Assembly: GCF_900103165.1 (NCBI RefSeq) | Contig: NZ_FNKY01000001.1 | Span: forward strand, 2,542,001-2,606,000 | DNA length: 64,000 nt | Source of the DNA: Nitrosospira multiformis | GTDB taxonomy: Bacteria > Pseudomonadota > Gammaproteobacteria > Burkholderiales > Nitrosomonadaceae | Direction: 5' to 3' | Shown: positions 1 through 8,900 of the stretch, in pieces | Layout: each line of letters opens with the position of its first letter | Position numbering within the stretch: position 1 is the stretch's first letter | Program-made: the position numbers and the translations under genes | Notes under the pieces: model-generated | The model's input: only the letters and a program-made list of their open reading frames with translations | Told to the model about the DNA's origin: nothing | Databases searched by the model: none

Positions 1-546
1 CTCCACTTCCCAGATCCAGCCACTGATTACAGTATCTTTAGGTATGAGAGGGTGATTCTTGAAAGCTTCGACTGTCTTCATGCAGGTTACGTCCACATCA
101 TCCATCATGCCGATCCACTTGGCGAACGCACCTTTTTCCAGCTTCAACTCGGGTAAAGTGGAATCCAATGTAATATTGTCAGGATCAATGCCCTTGTCAC
201 GAAAGTGTTTCTCCAAATCTTGCGCATTTACAGACAACATGCCGCACTGCGTATGTTGAACAATGACGATTTCTTTCGTGCCGAAGAAATTACACGTGAG
301 CATGGCGGAGCGTATCGCATCGTCGGTCACAATCCCGCCCGCGTTTCGGAAACAATGTGCATCGCCATGTCCTGCCGGTGTGTCCACGTGAATGCCAAGG
401 GCTTCATCTACTGGCAGGCGCTCATCCATGCAGGCGAGCACCCACAAATTGAGGTTGTTCGCCCCTTTAGGCCCATAGCGTCGACGTGTTGCCCAGAAAT
501 CGTATGCCTCGACACGTGTGCTCAGCTCCTCTTGGAGAGTTTTCAA
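1..546 (-). CDS. Beta-class carbonic anhydrase / COS hydrolase-like protein (3' end outside window)
   Basis: Reading the minus strand from a TTG start at 546, with a GAGGAG ribosome-binding site 8 bases upstream, gives 182 open codons that run off the left edge. The protein carries the beta-carbonic anhydrase zinc signature: Cys39 in ACMDER with the Asp41-Arg43 dyad, and His98-x-x-Cys101 in HTQCGM. FRNAGG lies at about residues 66-71. These enzymes are small cytoplasmic zinc proteins that hydrate CO2; carbonyl sulfide hydrolase and CS2 hydrolase share the same fold and motifs, so the substrate cannot be fixed from motifs alone. The divergent sigma-54 activator and the sigma-54 promoter just upstream suggest conditional expression, which is unusual for a housekeeping carbonic anhydrase. 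The C-terminus is not visible. Confidence 0.85.
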   Translation of the reverse strand, partial: MKTLQEELSTRVEAYDFWATRRRYGPKGANNLNLWVLACMDERLPVDEALGIHVDTPAGHGDAHCFRNAGGIVTDDAIRSAMLTCNFFGTKEIVIVQHTQCGMLSVNAQDLEKHFRDKGIDPDNITLDSTLPELKLEKGAFAKWIGMMDDVDVTCMKTVEAFKNHPLIPKDTVISGWIWEVE

Positions 547-600
547 TTTTGAGTCTCCTCTTTAATTGGTTGTAATTTAAAAACTACTCCCTAAAGCGAA

Positions 601-615
601 CTACTTTTTAAGTAG
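601..615. repeat. Inverted repeat in the leader of the carbonic anhydrase-like gene
   Basis: CTACTT and AAGTAG are separated by TTT. The palindrome lies between the predicted transcription start and the TTG start, so it could be a small RNA hairpin or a protein site. No function can be assigned. Confidence 0.35.
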
Positions 616-662
616 AACCTAAAGGGGTTTCATAAACGGATATTTAACTCGCACATCCGGGA

Positions 663-677
663 TGCAATAACATTGCA
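663..677. repeat. Inverted repeat overlapping the predicted transcription start
   Basis: TGCAAT-AAC-ATTGCA is a perfect inverted repeat lying immediately downstream of the sigma-54 -12 element, around the expected start of transcription. It could be a regulatory protein site, but it is close to the promoter core and may be coincidental. Confidence 0.3.
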
Positions 678-693
678 TGCAAATCCCATGCCA
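678..693 (-). promoter_or_regulatory. Sigma-54 (RpoN) promoter for the carbonic anhydrase-like gene
   Basis: On the minus strand the sequence TGGCATGGGATTTGCA matches the sigma-54 consensus TGGCAYG-N4-TTGCW at every defined position, with the invariant GG and GC correctly spaced. Transcription would start near 667 and read into the carbonic anhydrase-like gene. A sigma-54-dependent activator gene starts divergently about 100 bases away, which is the classic arrangement for a locally acting enhancer-binding protein. Confidence 0.8.
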
Positions 694-808
694 TGAAGAA
701 CAAAAATAAAACTCCCACATATTCAATTGCTTAACTTTTCATTCTTGTCATTTTAGTGAAGCCGTGCTTCAATCAGTGAAGATCAACTTCATACATAGCC
801 CACAATCC

Positions 809-2368
809 ATGAACAACAATCCTCTTTCTGAGTTAACACCGGATTTTTTTCTGCAAACCTTTATTCTTGAGCTTATGCATGCCAGCGAACAACAGGGACA
901 AAAACATTGCGAACAGTTAATTGAGCATATAGCCAAAACTGCAGGCTGTTTTTTTGAAGAAACTTATCGAGAAAATACTCATAAAAATGAACAGCTCGAT
1001 AATGAAAGCTATACCGAACTCATACTCGGCATCAAAAACAATATCGGTGGTAAATTTTCACTGGTTTCCAGTACCCAGGACTGTATTACAGTTACCAATT
1101 CCCGCTGTCCTTTTGGCGAACAAGTCACCAACTTTCCTGAGTTATGCAGGATGACTTCCAGCGTATTTGGGGGTATCGCAGCCAGAAACTTTGGCTATGC
1201 CAAAGTTGACATCAAAAAAAGCATAGCTCGCAAGGATGGCAAATGTGATGTATGTATTTACACCAATCCACAGGCAGCAAAAGGACAGCGTGGAATGGAA
1301 TATACCGATACAACGCCAGTCAAGGAAATTAACGATACCAAGGAATTGCAGTGTCGAATTGAAACAAGCATGCAAAGGCTTTGGCAGAAACAGAATAGGA
1401 AAATATCAGAAAAACATCAGCCCCCTGCAATCATCGCAAAATCACCAATGATGCAGAAAATACTGGAATTAATCGAGGTTATTGCACCCACTTTGGCAAC
1501 GGTTCTGATTCAGGGTCAAACAGGTGCAGGTAAAGAGCTGATAGCACGTGCGATACATGCGATGAGCGATCGCTCCCATAAACCATTCATCGCCATTAAT
1601 TGCGGCGCGATTCCAGAAAGCCTGATTGAAAGCAGCTTGTTTGGACATGAAAAAGGCGCTTTTACAGGAGCCATAGAAGTTCACGAAGGCTATTTCGAGC
1701 GGGCCGAAGGCGGTACCTTGTTTCTGGATGAAGTCGATTCATTGTCACCAGCAGCACAAACCAGATTACTTCGTGTGATCCAGGAAGGAGAATTGGAGAG
1801 AGTTGGCGGTAAACAAACATTAGCGGTTGATGTAAGGATCATCTCAGCAACAAATCAAAACCTGGAAGATCTTGTTAAACAGGATCGGTTCCGCAATGAC
1901 CTGTACTACCGCATCAACGTAGTTCGTTTAAGCATTCCTCCCTTGGCCGAACGGCCAGAAGATTTGCCTTATCTCGTGCAATTGATCATTCAGCGATTGA
2001 ATAAGCGGTATAACAAACAGGTCGAATCAGTAAGCCGTGAAGTCATGAAGAAAATCCGGGCTTATCATTGGCCAGGCAATGTTCGTGAGTTGGAAAACGT
2101 CCTTGAACGCAACATCTTGTTTGTCAGCGGTAAAGAAATGACTGAATTGGATTTAGAGCTTCCAGCTAAAACAAAAAGTATGGGTGAATGGAAAGACGAA
2201 AAAGAACACGCCCTTACCAAAATAGAAAAATCGTTCCTTGAGACAGCTCTGAAACAACATTACGGAAATGTAAAGAGAGTCTCTGAAAACATGGGAATCA
2301 CATCACGCGCGGTCTATTCGAAGCTAAAAAAACACAAAATCAACTTGGCAGATTTTCGGGTTTCTTGA
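809..2368 (+). CDS. Sigma-54-dependent transcriptional activator with N-terminal cysteine-rich sensor domain
   Basis: This is an enhancer-binding protein of 519 aa from ATG 809; a GTG at 764 would add 15 residues and neither start has a clear Shine-Dalgarno. The N-terminal part (about residues 10-155) is a V4R / methanogen-output-domain-like sensor with conserved cysteines in NSRCPFGE and GKCDVC. It is followed by a complete AAA+ sigma-54 interaction domain: Walker A GQTGAGKE, the sigma-54-contacting GAFTGA loop, Walker B GGTLFLDE and an arginine-finger region RFRNDLYYR. A Fis-type helix-turn-helix closes the protein (about the last 45 residues). Because GAFTGA is intact it should activate RpoN promoters, most obviously the one at 678-693 facing the other way. 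The ligand is unknown. Confidence 0.9.
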   Translation: MNNNPLSELTPDFFLQTFILELMHASEQQGQKHCEQLIEHIAKTAGCFFEETYRENTHKNEQLDNESYTELILGIKNNIGGKFSLVSSTQDCITVTNSRCPFGEQVTNFPELCRMTSSVFGGIAARNFGYAKVDIKKSIARKDGKCDVCIYTNPQAAKGQRGMEYTDTTPVKEINDTKELQCRIETSMQRLWQKQNRKISEKHQPPAIIAKSPMMQKILELIEVIAPTLATVLIQGQTGAGKELIARAIHAMSDRSHKPFIAINCGAIPESLIESSLFGHEKGAFTGAIEVHEGYFERAEGGTLFLDEVDSLSPAAQTRLLRVIQEGELERVGGKQTLAVDVRIISATNQNLEDLVKQDRFRNDLYYRINVVRLSIPPLAERPEDLPYLVQLIIQRLNKRYNKQVESVSREVMKKIRAYHWPGNVRELENVLERNILFVSGKEMTELDLELPAKTKSMGEWKDEKEHALTKIEKSFLETALKQHYGNVKRVSENMGITSRAVYSKLKKHKINLADFRVS

Positions 2369-2720
2369 TTCAAAACCTGGATACACAGTCCCCATCAGCA
2401 CAAGGCATTGCAAAGCGGCTTTCCTGTCCGTAAGCCCCGCCTTTCAGCTTCAAACGCCCCTGTTTTTAGCGGCTTGGACAGAACTCCTAGCTGTAGCGAC
2501 CTGCATTTAGAAATGGTCCGACCAGCATTCAGTGCGAATTTGAGTCAGGAATAACCGCAATTAAAAAGTGGCATGTTGGTCCAACAAACCTCCGTTTGTT
2601 GGACTCGATCACAACCTCGCGCAAATGTAGCTGCAACCCGCATTCCGGCACTCCATAATCTCTTTCCAATATTCAAATTCCAGTTATACTTGAATTTCGT
2701 GATTTATTGGACTTGCTGCC
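2369..2720. other. Intergenic region with a hairpin
   Basis: No convincing gene is seen. The only clear structure is the inverted repeat CCAACAAAC-CTCC-GTTTGTTGG at 2581-2602, which lacks a T-tract and is therefore a poor terminator. It lies about 120 bases upstream of the resolvase relic and could be a recombination-associated site or a transposon remnant. Confidence 0.4.
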
Positions 2721-3054
2721 ATGCTGATCGGCTATGCTCGGGTATCGACCGATGACCAGAACCTTGACTTGCAACGGGATGCCCTGAAAGGGGGCCGGAT
2801 GCGAACGCATTTTCGAGGACACGGTGAGCGGCGCCAAGGCGGATCGTATCGGTTTGGCCGCACTCATGAACGTGTTGCGTGCTGGCGATACGGTCGTCAT
2901 ATGGCGGCTGGACCGGTTGGGCCGCTCGTTCAAGAACCTGATCCAATTAGTGGAACGTCTCGAAACCGTCAAGGTAGGACTGCACGTAGCGGCTTCCCCG
3001 ACGGCTGAGGGAATTCACGCACACTTCATTGGAATAATTCAGGAAAATGCATAA
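2721..3054 (+). pseudogene. Frameshifted and truncated serine recombinase (resolvase/invertase family)
   Basis: The first frame opens with the resolvase N-terminus MLIGYARVSTDDQNLDLQRD, including the catalytic serine in ARVSTDDQ. A run of five G at 2790-2794 is one base too long: removing one G continues the reading into the second frame as GCERIFEDTVSGAKADR, then the resolvase block VVIWRLDRLGRSFKNLI. After LVERLE the family resemblance fades and the frame ends in an unrelated tail, so the dimerisation helix and the HTH DNA-binding domain are missing. The gene is therefore both frameshifted and truncated and should be inactive. It marks past mobile-element activity at the left edge of the accessory region. 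Confidence 0.85.
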
Positions 3055-3126
3055 TGATTATCTCCGCAATCCGGCTCTCCGTAAATCACAATTTCGTCAT
3101 TCAAACCTCCAGGCAAAACTTCCCCA

Positions 3127-3441
3127 TCACGCATGCTCGGACGGAGGAACCTGTACAGATTGCACGGCAAGGCGCAATCCCATTGCCTTGAGAATCGCGG
3201 AAAAGCTGCTCAGTGCGGGATTACCCTCTGGCGACAAAGTACGATAAAGCTGCGTCGGATTCAGATGTGCTTGCTCGGCTACGGCTTGCACACCGCCGAA
3301 TACTTTCGTCATTTGCCTAAGGGCAATCAAAAGCTCGCTTTGATCGCCATCCTCAAGAATGCTGTTGAGCAATTGGACAGCGTAAGCCGGATCTTCCCGA
3401 TACATCTCGGCCATTGCTTCGTCATGAGTTCTATCTTTCAT
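3127..3441 (-). CDS. Antitoxin of a HigBA-like toxin-antitoxin module (XRE-type DNA-binding protein)
   Basis: The 104-aa protein matches the HTH antidote family that partners phage Gp49-like/HigB toxins. The helix-turn-helix is in the C-terminal half (about residues 50-90), reading GGVQAVAEQAHLNPTQLYRTL then an LSSFSAILKAMG block. Its start overlaps the end of the toxin gene by 11 bases, the toxin-first order typical of HigBA modules. The antitoxin would neutralise the toxin by direct binding and repress the shared promoter upstream of the toxin. It is complete, with no sign of decay, unlike the neighbouring resolvase. Confidence 0.85.
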   Translation of the reverse strand: MKDRTHDEAMAEMYREDPAYAVQLLNSILEDGDQSELLIALRQMTKVFGGVQAVAEQAHLNPTQLYRTLSPEGNPALSSFSAILKAMGLRLAVQSVQVPPSEHA

Positions 3442-3763
3442 CGCTTATTCTCCTTTGCCAGTCCTGCCAGTATTCACAGGCACGATCGATATCCGTATCT
3501 TGCGTCCGCTTGTCGCCACCGCACAGAAGCAACACAATTTCCTTATCTGCGATAGCGTAGTACACCCGATACCCTGCACCTACATCAATGCGTAACTCCC
3601 ACACACCATCACGACAGAATTTGTGATCGCCGAAATTACCCAGCTCAATACGGTTCACGCGCCGGTCTACCGCGATCCTTGCTGTCACATCACGCAACTT
3701 GCGAAGCCAGTCAAGGTAGATATCTTTACTATCATCGGTCAGGTAGTGCCGGATTTCATACAT
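3431..3763 (-). CDS. RelE/ParE-superfamily toxin, HigB/Gp49-like
   Basis: The 110-aa basic protein has the pattern of the Gp49-like RelE/ParE toxins: an N-terminal helical pair (SKDIYLDWLRKLRD, RIAVDRRVNRIELGNFGD), a central VWELRIDVGAGYRVYYA block that forms the beta-sheet core, and a late IVLLLCGGDKRTQ strand and loop. Members are generally ribosome-dependent mRNA interferases, though the catalytic residues vary and activity cannot be proved from sequence. It is the first gene of a two-gene operon and its cognate antitoxin overlaps its 3' end. Confidence 0.85.
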   Translation of the reverse strand: MYEIRHYLTDDSKDIYLDWLRKLRDVTARIAVDRRVNRIELGNFGDHKFCRDGVWELRIDVGAGYRVYYAIADKEIVLLLCGGDKRTQDTDIDRACEYWQDWQRRISDER

Positions 3764-3771
3764 AACATATC

Positions 3772-3797
3772 TTCGTTTATAGACGAATCTATGTCAA
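3772..3797 (-). promoter_or_regulatory. Promoter/operator of the toxin-antitoxin module
   Basis: A TTGACA (3797-3792) is followed by the inverted repeat TTCGT-TTATAG-ACGAA (3772-3787) just upstream of the toxin start. The repeat sits where an autoregulating antitoxin complex would bind. The matching -10 box is weak, so the promoter assignment is tentative. Confidence 0.5.
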
Positions 3798-3960
3798 GGA
3801 ACTTCACAGAATTGTAAAGCCGAGAGCAGCTTTTCTCTGAGGTATACGATGCAAGCCTTTCCGGACCGGCAGTGCCACAGTCACGAACCTAATAACACAC
3901 TCATTCAAACGATTTCCACGCGAGCTTGCTTGCCTGATTCGAAACTCAGTCAGACCAGAA

Positions 3961-5895
3961 TCACACCTTCCCTCTCGATACCACATCGAACTTCAGCCCG
4001 CTGCTGCCTTCACCGCGACCGGTGACCTTGCTGCGGCCAATCCACAGCAATCCACGCCCTTGGGCATCACGGGCGTAGTTGAAGCTGCGCTTGAGCTCGA
4101 TGCCGTCACGCGGCACTTCCTCTTCTTCAACGCGCAGGTAGTCGTTGGCGACGGCGGCGCCTGGATCGAGGCGGAGCAAGCTGCCGCGCGGATGGAACAT
4201 GAAGCCTTGCAACTGATTGTCCGCCCCGCCCTGAACCGGCGTGGTCTCGACGAAACTGTTACCGCGAAGCCGGGCGATGAATTCGCTGTAACCTGCGTTG
4301 CGCGGGTCGCTCAAACGGCTTTCAGTCACCTGATAGTAGTGCGTCACGACTGCGCGCTGCAACTGGATAGCCCAATTGGCAGGGGTTGCACCCGCCTTGC
4401 GAACCGGGAGGAACGGCACCCAGTTGGCGGCCACCGGTGTCTGCAACCGGTACTGTAATAGCGCCCCACCCGCCACCGGGCTCACATCGGGCGGTGGGCG
4501 CAGTGTCTGGGTGGTCGACAGCCGGGTGCTTTCGAACTTGCGGTCGATAGGCTCCCCCGAGGTGCCCTGTACCCGCTTCTCGATGCCCCACACCAGATTG
4601 GCCATCTCATCGCGCATCATCAGCACGTGTTCGAGGGGCGGGCCTTCGAGCGTGTCCAGTTTCGGACATAAATATAACGTATTGCTGAGCCGTTCCACCG
4701 GGGCGCCCGCGGCGAGGCTCATCTCGTACATATTCCACTCGGCAGGCGGAATCGGCAGCTCGATGCCAAAGTTGTCGAGCACAGTGAAGGTGGTGGTGCG
4801 GTATAACGCGTTGGCCGGCAAGGTGAGCGGCAATACGAACCAGTCATTGCCGAAGACCAGCGCGTACTCGAGCACCGCCAGGCGCGCAAGGTCGCTCTTG
4901 GCAGCTCCGAGCATGCCGAAGTTGACGCGGCCGTCTTCAAACTCCCAATAACGGTCGGCGGGCATGCCAAGGTAGTGAGCAGTAGCAGGCATGGGTGGGC
5001 GCGCGGGAATCACGCTGAAGGCATCCGAAGGGCCGGCTGGCGCCCCTGTTGCAGCCCCGAGCGTGTAGGTATGCCAGTCGAGCCGCCCATCCGTATATTC
5101 GTCAGCCAGCAGGCGTACCGGCGCGCCCTCGCCTTGCGCGCCCAGTGAAAAACTGTACTCGAGACGCTGCGGCTCCCAATAGGCGCTGGCCCCCGGCGTA
5201 GTGCCATCGAGCGCCAACTCACCGAGCCAAAGCGCCCAGCGCTCCATCAGGTCACAGTAAGCTTTTATCTGCCCTGCCGGAACACCCCTGTCGCTGGCAA
5301 ATGCTTCGAGCGCGGGTCTGCTGCCACCGAGATCCTTCAGGTCACCCGACAGGGCGAGCGCATCGATGGCACGCTGATTGAGCAGCGCGTTCCATACGAA
5401 ACCTGCCGTATCGGCGACAGGATCATCCGGTGCGGCGAGCGTTGCGGGATATTTATCCAGCAGGGCCTGCACGGTCGTACCCAGACTCGCGGCACGCAAC
5501 ATTCGCATGAGCTGTTGCCCGGCCTGCGCATTGAGCTTGGGGTGCACCGGCAGTACCTGTTCATGCTCGACATGCGCTTCCACCGGCGATGCACCAGGTG
5601 GAAGCGCCAATGCAGCAACCGCCCCGGTATTATGTTGGAGTGTGGTGACAGGCAGGCCGGCCATCTCCAGCATCGCGCTGATGGGGCTGCCTGCATCCTC
5701 GCCCTGGAATTCATTGAATTGCCACTGCCGCGCCAGCATCCAGAGAGGATCGGCCACGCGAGCCTGCAGACTCTCGGAAACGTCATCGCTGGTGGGCAGC
5801 GGTTCGAGCCGCGACCAGGTGGTATGCGATGGATCAGGTCTTGCGACGAGCGGCGTCCCGGCGGTGATTTTAGCGGCGGATGCGGAGATTTTCAT
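3961..5895 (-). CDS. Giant-cassette protein 4: conserved protein of unknown function, 644 aa
   Basis: This is the last gene of a four-gene minus-strand cassette, 22 bases after the previous one and preceded by a GAGGA ribosome-binding site. The N-terminus contains a striking block (SLQARVADPLWMLARQWQF followed by NEFQGEDAGSPISA, about residues 40-75) that I recall as conserved in unassigned bacterial proteins. The remainder looks like a soluble mixed alpha/beta protein with many aromatic and proline residues. No signal peptide, membrane segment or catalytic motif is evident. The near-absence of gaps to the other three giants and the shared high-GC composition indicate that the four products act together. 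No function is known to me and I do not assign one. Confidence 0.85.
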   Translation of the reverse strand: MKISASAAKITAGTPLVARPDPSHTTWSRLEPLPTSDDVSESLQARVADPLWMLARQWQFNEFQGEDAGSPISAMLEMAGLPVTTLQHNTGAVAALALPPGASPVEAHVEHEQVLPVHPKLNAQAGQQLMRMLRAASLGTTVQALLDKYPATLAAPDDPVADTAGFVWNALLNQRAIDALALSGDLKDLGGSRPALEAFASDRGVPAGQIKAYCDLMERWALWLGELALDGTTPGASAYWEPQRLEYSFSLGAQGEGAPVRLLADEYTDGRLDWHTYTLGAATGAPAGPSDAFSVIPARPPMPATAHYLGMPADRYWEFEDGRVNFGMLGAAKSDLARLAVLEYALVFGNDWFVLPLTLPANALYRTTTFTVLDNFGIELPIPPAEWNMYEMSLAAGAPVERLSNTLYLCPKLDTLEGPPLEHVLMMRDEMANLVWGIEKRVQGTSGEPIDRKFESTRLSTTQTLRPPPDVSPVAGGALLQYRLQTPVAANWVPFLPVRKAGATPANWAIQLQRAVVTHYYQVTESRLSDPRNAGYSEFIARLRGNSFVETTPVQGGADNQLQGFMFHPRGSLLRLDPGAAVANDYLRVEEEEVPRDGIELKRSFNYARDAQGRGLLWIGRSKVTGRGEGSSGLKFDVVSRGKV

Positions 5896-5917
5896 TGCGC
5901 TGTCCTCATGATGTACA

Positions 5918-8900
5918 TCATTCGCTCCCGGTCATCAGTGTCGTACCCGCCGCCATCGTGACGGTACCGCTGCCCACGCTGGTGGCCACGCGCAGCAGAT
6001 CGAGATTCTTTGCCAGCATCACGCTGAAATCAACCGACGGCACGTCCTGCTTGAAATTGTTGGACAGGAAAATGCCGGGCAGTATCAGCCCCAATCCCTG
6101 CAAATCCTGGGGCCGTACCGCACGCAAGCGGGCCAGCGACATCGCTTCGTTCACCACGCCGAGCAGCTCGTCCAGCGTCCAGTTCTCCGACGCCGGATCA
6201 GCGGGCACTGCCATCAGAATGCTTTGCGGAGGACGCGCGCCGGGCGCATCGAAGTGGAAGCCAAGCCCCGTGGTTTCCTTATCGGACGGGATCGACTCCA
6301 TCCACTCGTCGACGAAAAGTCCCGCCATTGCCGCATCGGCGTCCAGCGTAGCCAGCGCGCCGGGAGCGTGGGCCGCCACGGCCACCACCCCGCGCAAATC
6401 CTGTCCGGTCGCCGGTGGCAATGCGGCCCAGTGCGCCGCCGCATCACGTGGAAACTGCATCAGCTTGAAGTCCAGCGTATCGCCCTCATAGCCAGTCGCC
6501 GCGCCCAGCGCTTCCGCGGCCGTGAGTGCGTCGGACAGCATGCCGGTGGCTTCGCGCACACATGCCAGCTTCGGCAACCACCCCGCGACCGCAGCATCAT
6601 CGTTGCCGAGGTCTACCTTGGCCAGCAGCGTATCGCGGTCGCCAAGCGTTGCCTGGGCCTCGACCGCAAAGGCGCCCAGCGTAAACATCGGCAGCACCGG
6701 GAAGGCTTTGCCCATGATGGAATGAATGCGGTCCAGCGCTGCCTGCACCTGTCCGCCAAATCCCTCGGAAACCGTGGCTTCCTGCGCCGTTTTGATTCGC
6801 GCGCTCATCTCGTCGCGCAAAGCGCGGACTCGCGCCACCGCGCGGGCCGCCGTATCGCCGGGCGCCACCTGCTCGCCCTGCACGTCGGCCGTGGGCGAGA
6901 CCGCAACCGCGTTGCTTGCCAAGGCGCTCCGCCAACCCAGCACATAGGCTTTCGCAAGGGCTGCCTGTGCAGCGGTGAATAGCGCCTGTGTGCCGGGCGC
7001 AACAGGATCAAGCGTCGATAGGTCCTCGGGGGCAAGGTCACTGACCGCATCGAGTGCCGCCAATGCATCGGCTGCCTGTGCATCGGCGATGGCAAGCCGC
7101 CCTTGTAACTCCGGCAAATCCACTCCCGCGAATTCGCCGTCGTCCTGCGTCGCATCTGACTCGACCCCGTCGCGGGCCTGAACCATGTCCATACGGCGCA
7201 GCGGCCTGGATTTATCCACCAGCCGCCGCAATACCCATGCAAACGACTCGAATGCGACCAGGCCGATGTGGTCAGCCTGCATCGCGTCGGCCTGCAGCAC
7301 AACCGCCATCTGGTCAGCATCGCCGCCCACCTCCGCGCGCAGCTTGGCACCCAACAGCGTGCCCAGACGCTCCTGCACGCCGCTGTGCCCACCGCCCTGC
7401 TGCGCTTCGCTCTGCAGCACGAGCGCCAGCGGCGAGAGTCCCAGCTCGGCGATACCGGCGCTCAGCGTTTTGCCGGTATCCGTCCACGGATCGCCGGGGC
7501 TGGCGGGTGGGGCAAATACCTTGGCGACGAACTCGTAGCGCGCCGGATCACCCAGCAAGCGGGCGAGCCAGGCATTCAGACGTGGCTCCATGCGGGCGGA
7601 AATTTCGTCATCCGCCACGCCAGCCCAATCGCCAGGCGCTGTGGATTGCAATGCCACCACCACCCGCTGCGTGTAACCTCGCGTGGAATGCGGCGTCTCC
7701 ACCACACGCGTTTCAGGGGGCCGCATCTGTTTATCGAGTGTCATCATCGCCGCACCCGCACCTTCCATATTACCGCCCACCATCTGGTATACGCTCTCGG
7801 AAATCAGCAGATCCGACACCGAATCCATCTGATCCAGCAGATCGTCAATGACATCGGCAATTGCCCCGCCTTGCTGCGTCAGCGCGGCCGGTACGCCAGT
7901 CACCGCAAAAGCAGCCTTATTGTTGCGGTAGACGTCCATCATGCGCACGCCATCGACCACATCGCGCGCGGCGATTTCTTCTTTCGCCTCGTCCCCGCTG
8001 CTACTGCCTGCGGGCCGCAGTGGGAACGCGCGACGGAACTCGAGAATGTGCTGCGGCAAATCCTTGTCGCGCAATCCTCGCTCGAAACGATAGCCCAATA
8101 GCGCCGCCATCGACTGCCCGTTCGCCAGGCCTTCAAGCAGCCGCTTCGCCCGTTTGACACGGTGCGAACGCAGGTCGATGTCGAAGGCGCTGCCGGCCGC
8201 CTGGCGGTTTGCCAGAAAACCGCTGCGCAAAACGGCCACGGCGGCGGCTTGCTGTAATGAGGGTGCGTGCACGTAGCCCAGGCTGTCGAGCGACTGGCTC
8301 GGGCGCTGGGACGAGTCGGGCAGCAGGTCCTCCACGATTCCGAAAGCACCGATGTGAATACCTTCGGGCTTGGACTCGCGCATGGCGTCGAGCCGGCGGG
8401 TGGCATGAGAAGTGATCCATGCGTCGAGACGGTGAGCGAACAGATCGAGCGTGGTACGGAACGCTTGCTGCAACTCGCCCGCGGTACGGTCTTTGAGAAA
8501 GGCCAGGCTATCATTGAAACTGGCAATGTTGCGCATGTGCTCAGGCCATAGCTGTGCCGCCATGCCGAGCTTGGAACCGATGAACTCTTCCACCGACAAC
8601 TGGCCGGTGGTGCCGGAGAGTTTAAGACCCAACACAGCTCGCGCGTTGTTGACGTCGATCTGGTCGCCTACCAGCGTGCCGCTGTCCACACCGATGTATT
8701 CGGCGGTACGAAAGCGTTTTGCCTGATTTTTCAGTTCCACGCTTAAGCTGCCGATGGTTTGCAGGTGCCCGTAAAACAGATCATGGCCGGACTGCAGCAC
8801 CTCTTCGTCGGCCGCAAAACCCAGCATCGCCTCGAGCAGCGACTCTCCGTTCTGCATCGCCGCGAGCGGCGAGCGGATATTGCTGGTGGCCTGAGTCAGC

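Noticed and set aside
205-552. A 115-codon plus-strand frame at the left edge
   Set aside because: The minus strand in the same place encodes a carbonic-anhydrase-like protein with all zinc-site motifs and a good ribosome-binding site.
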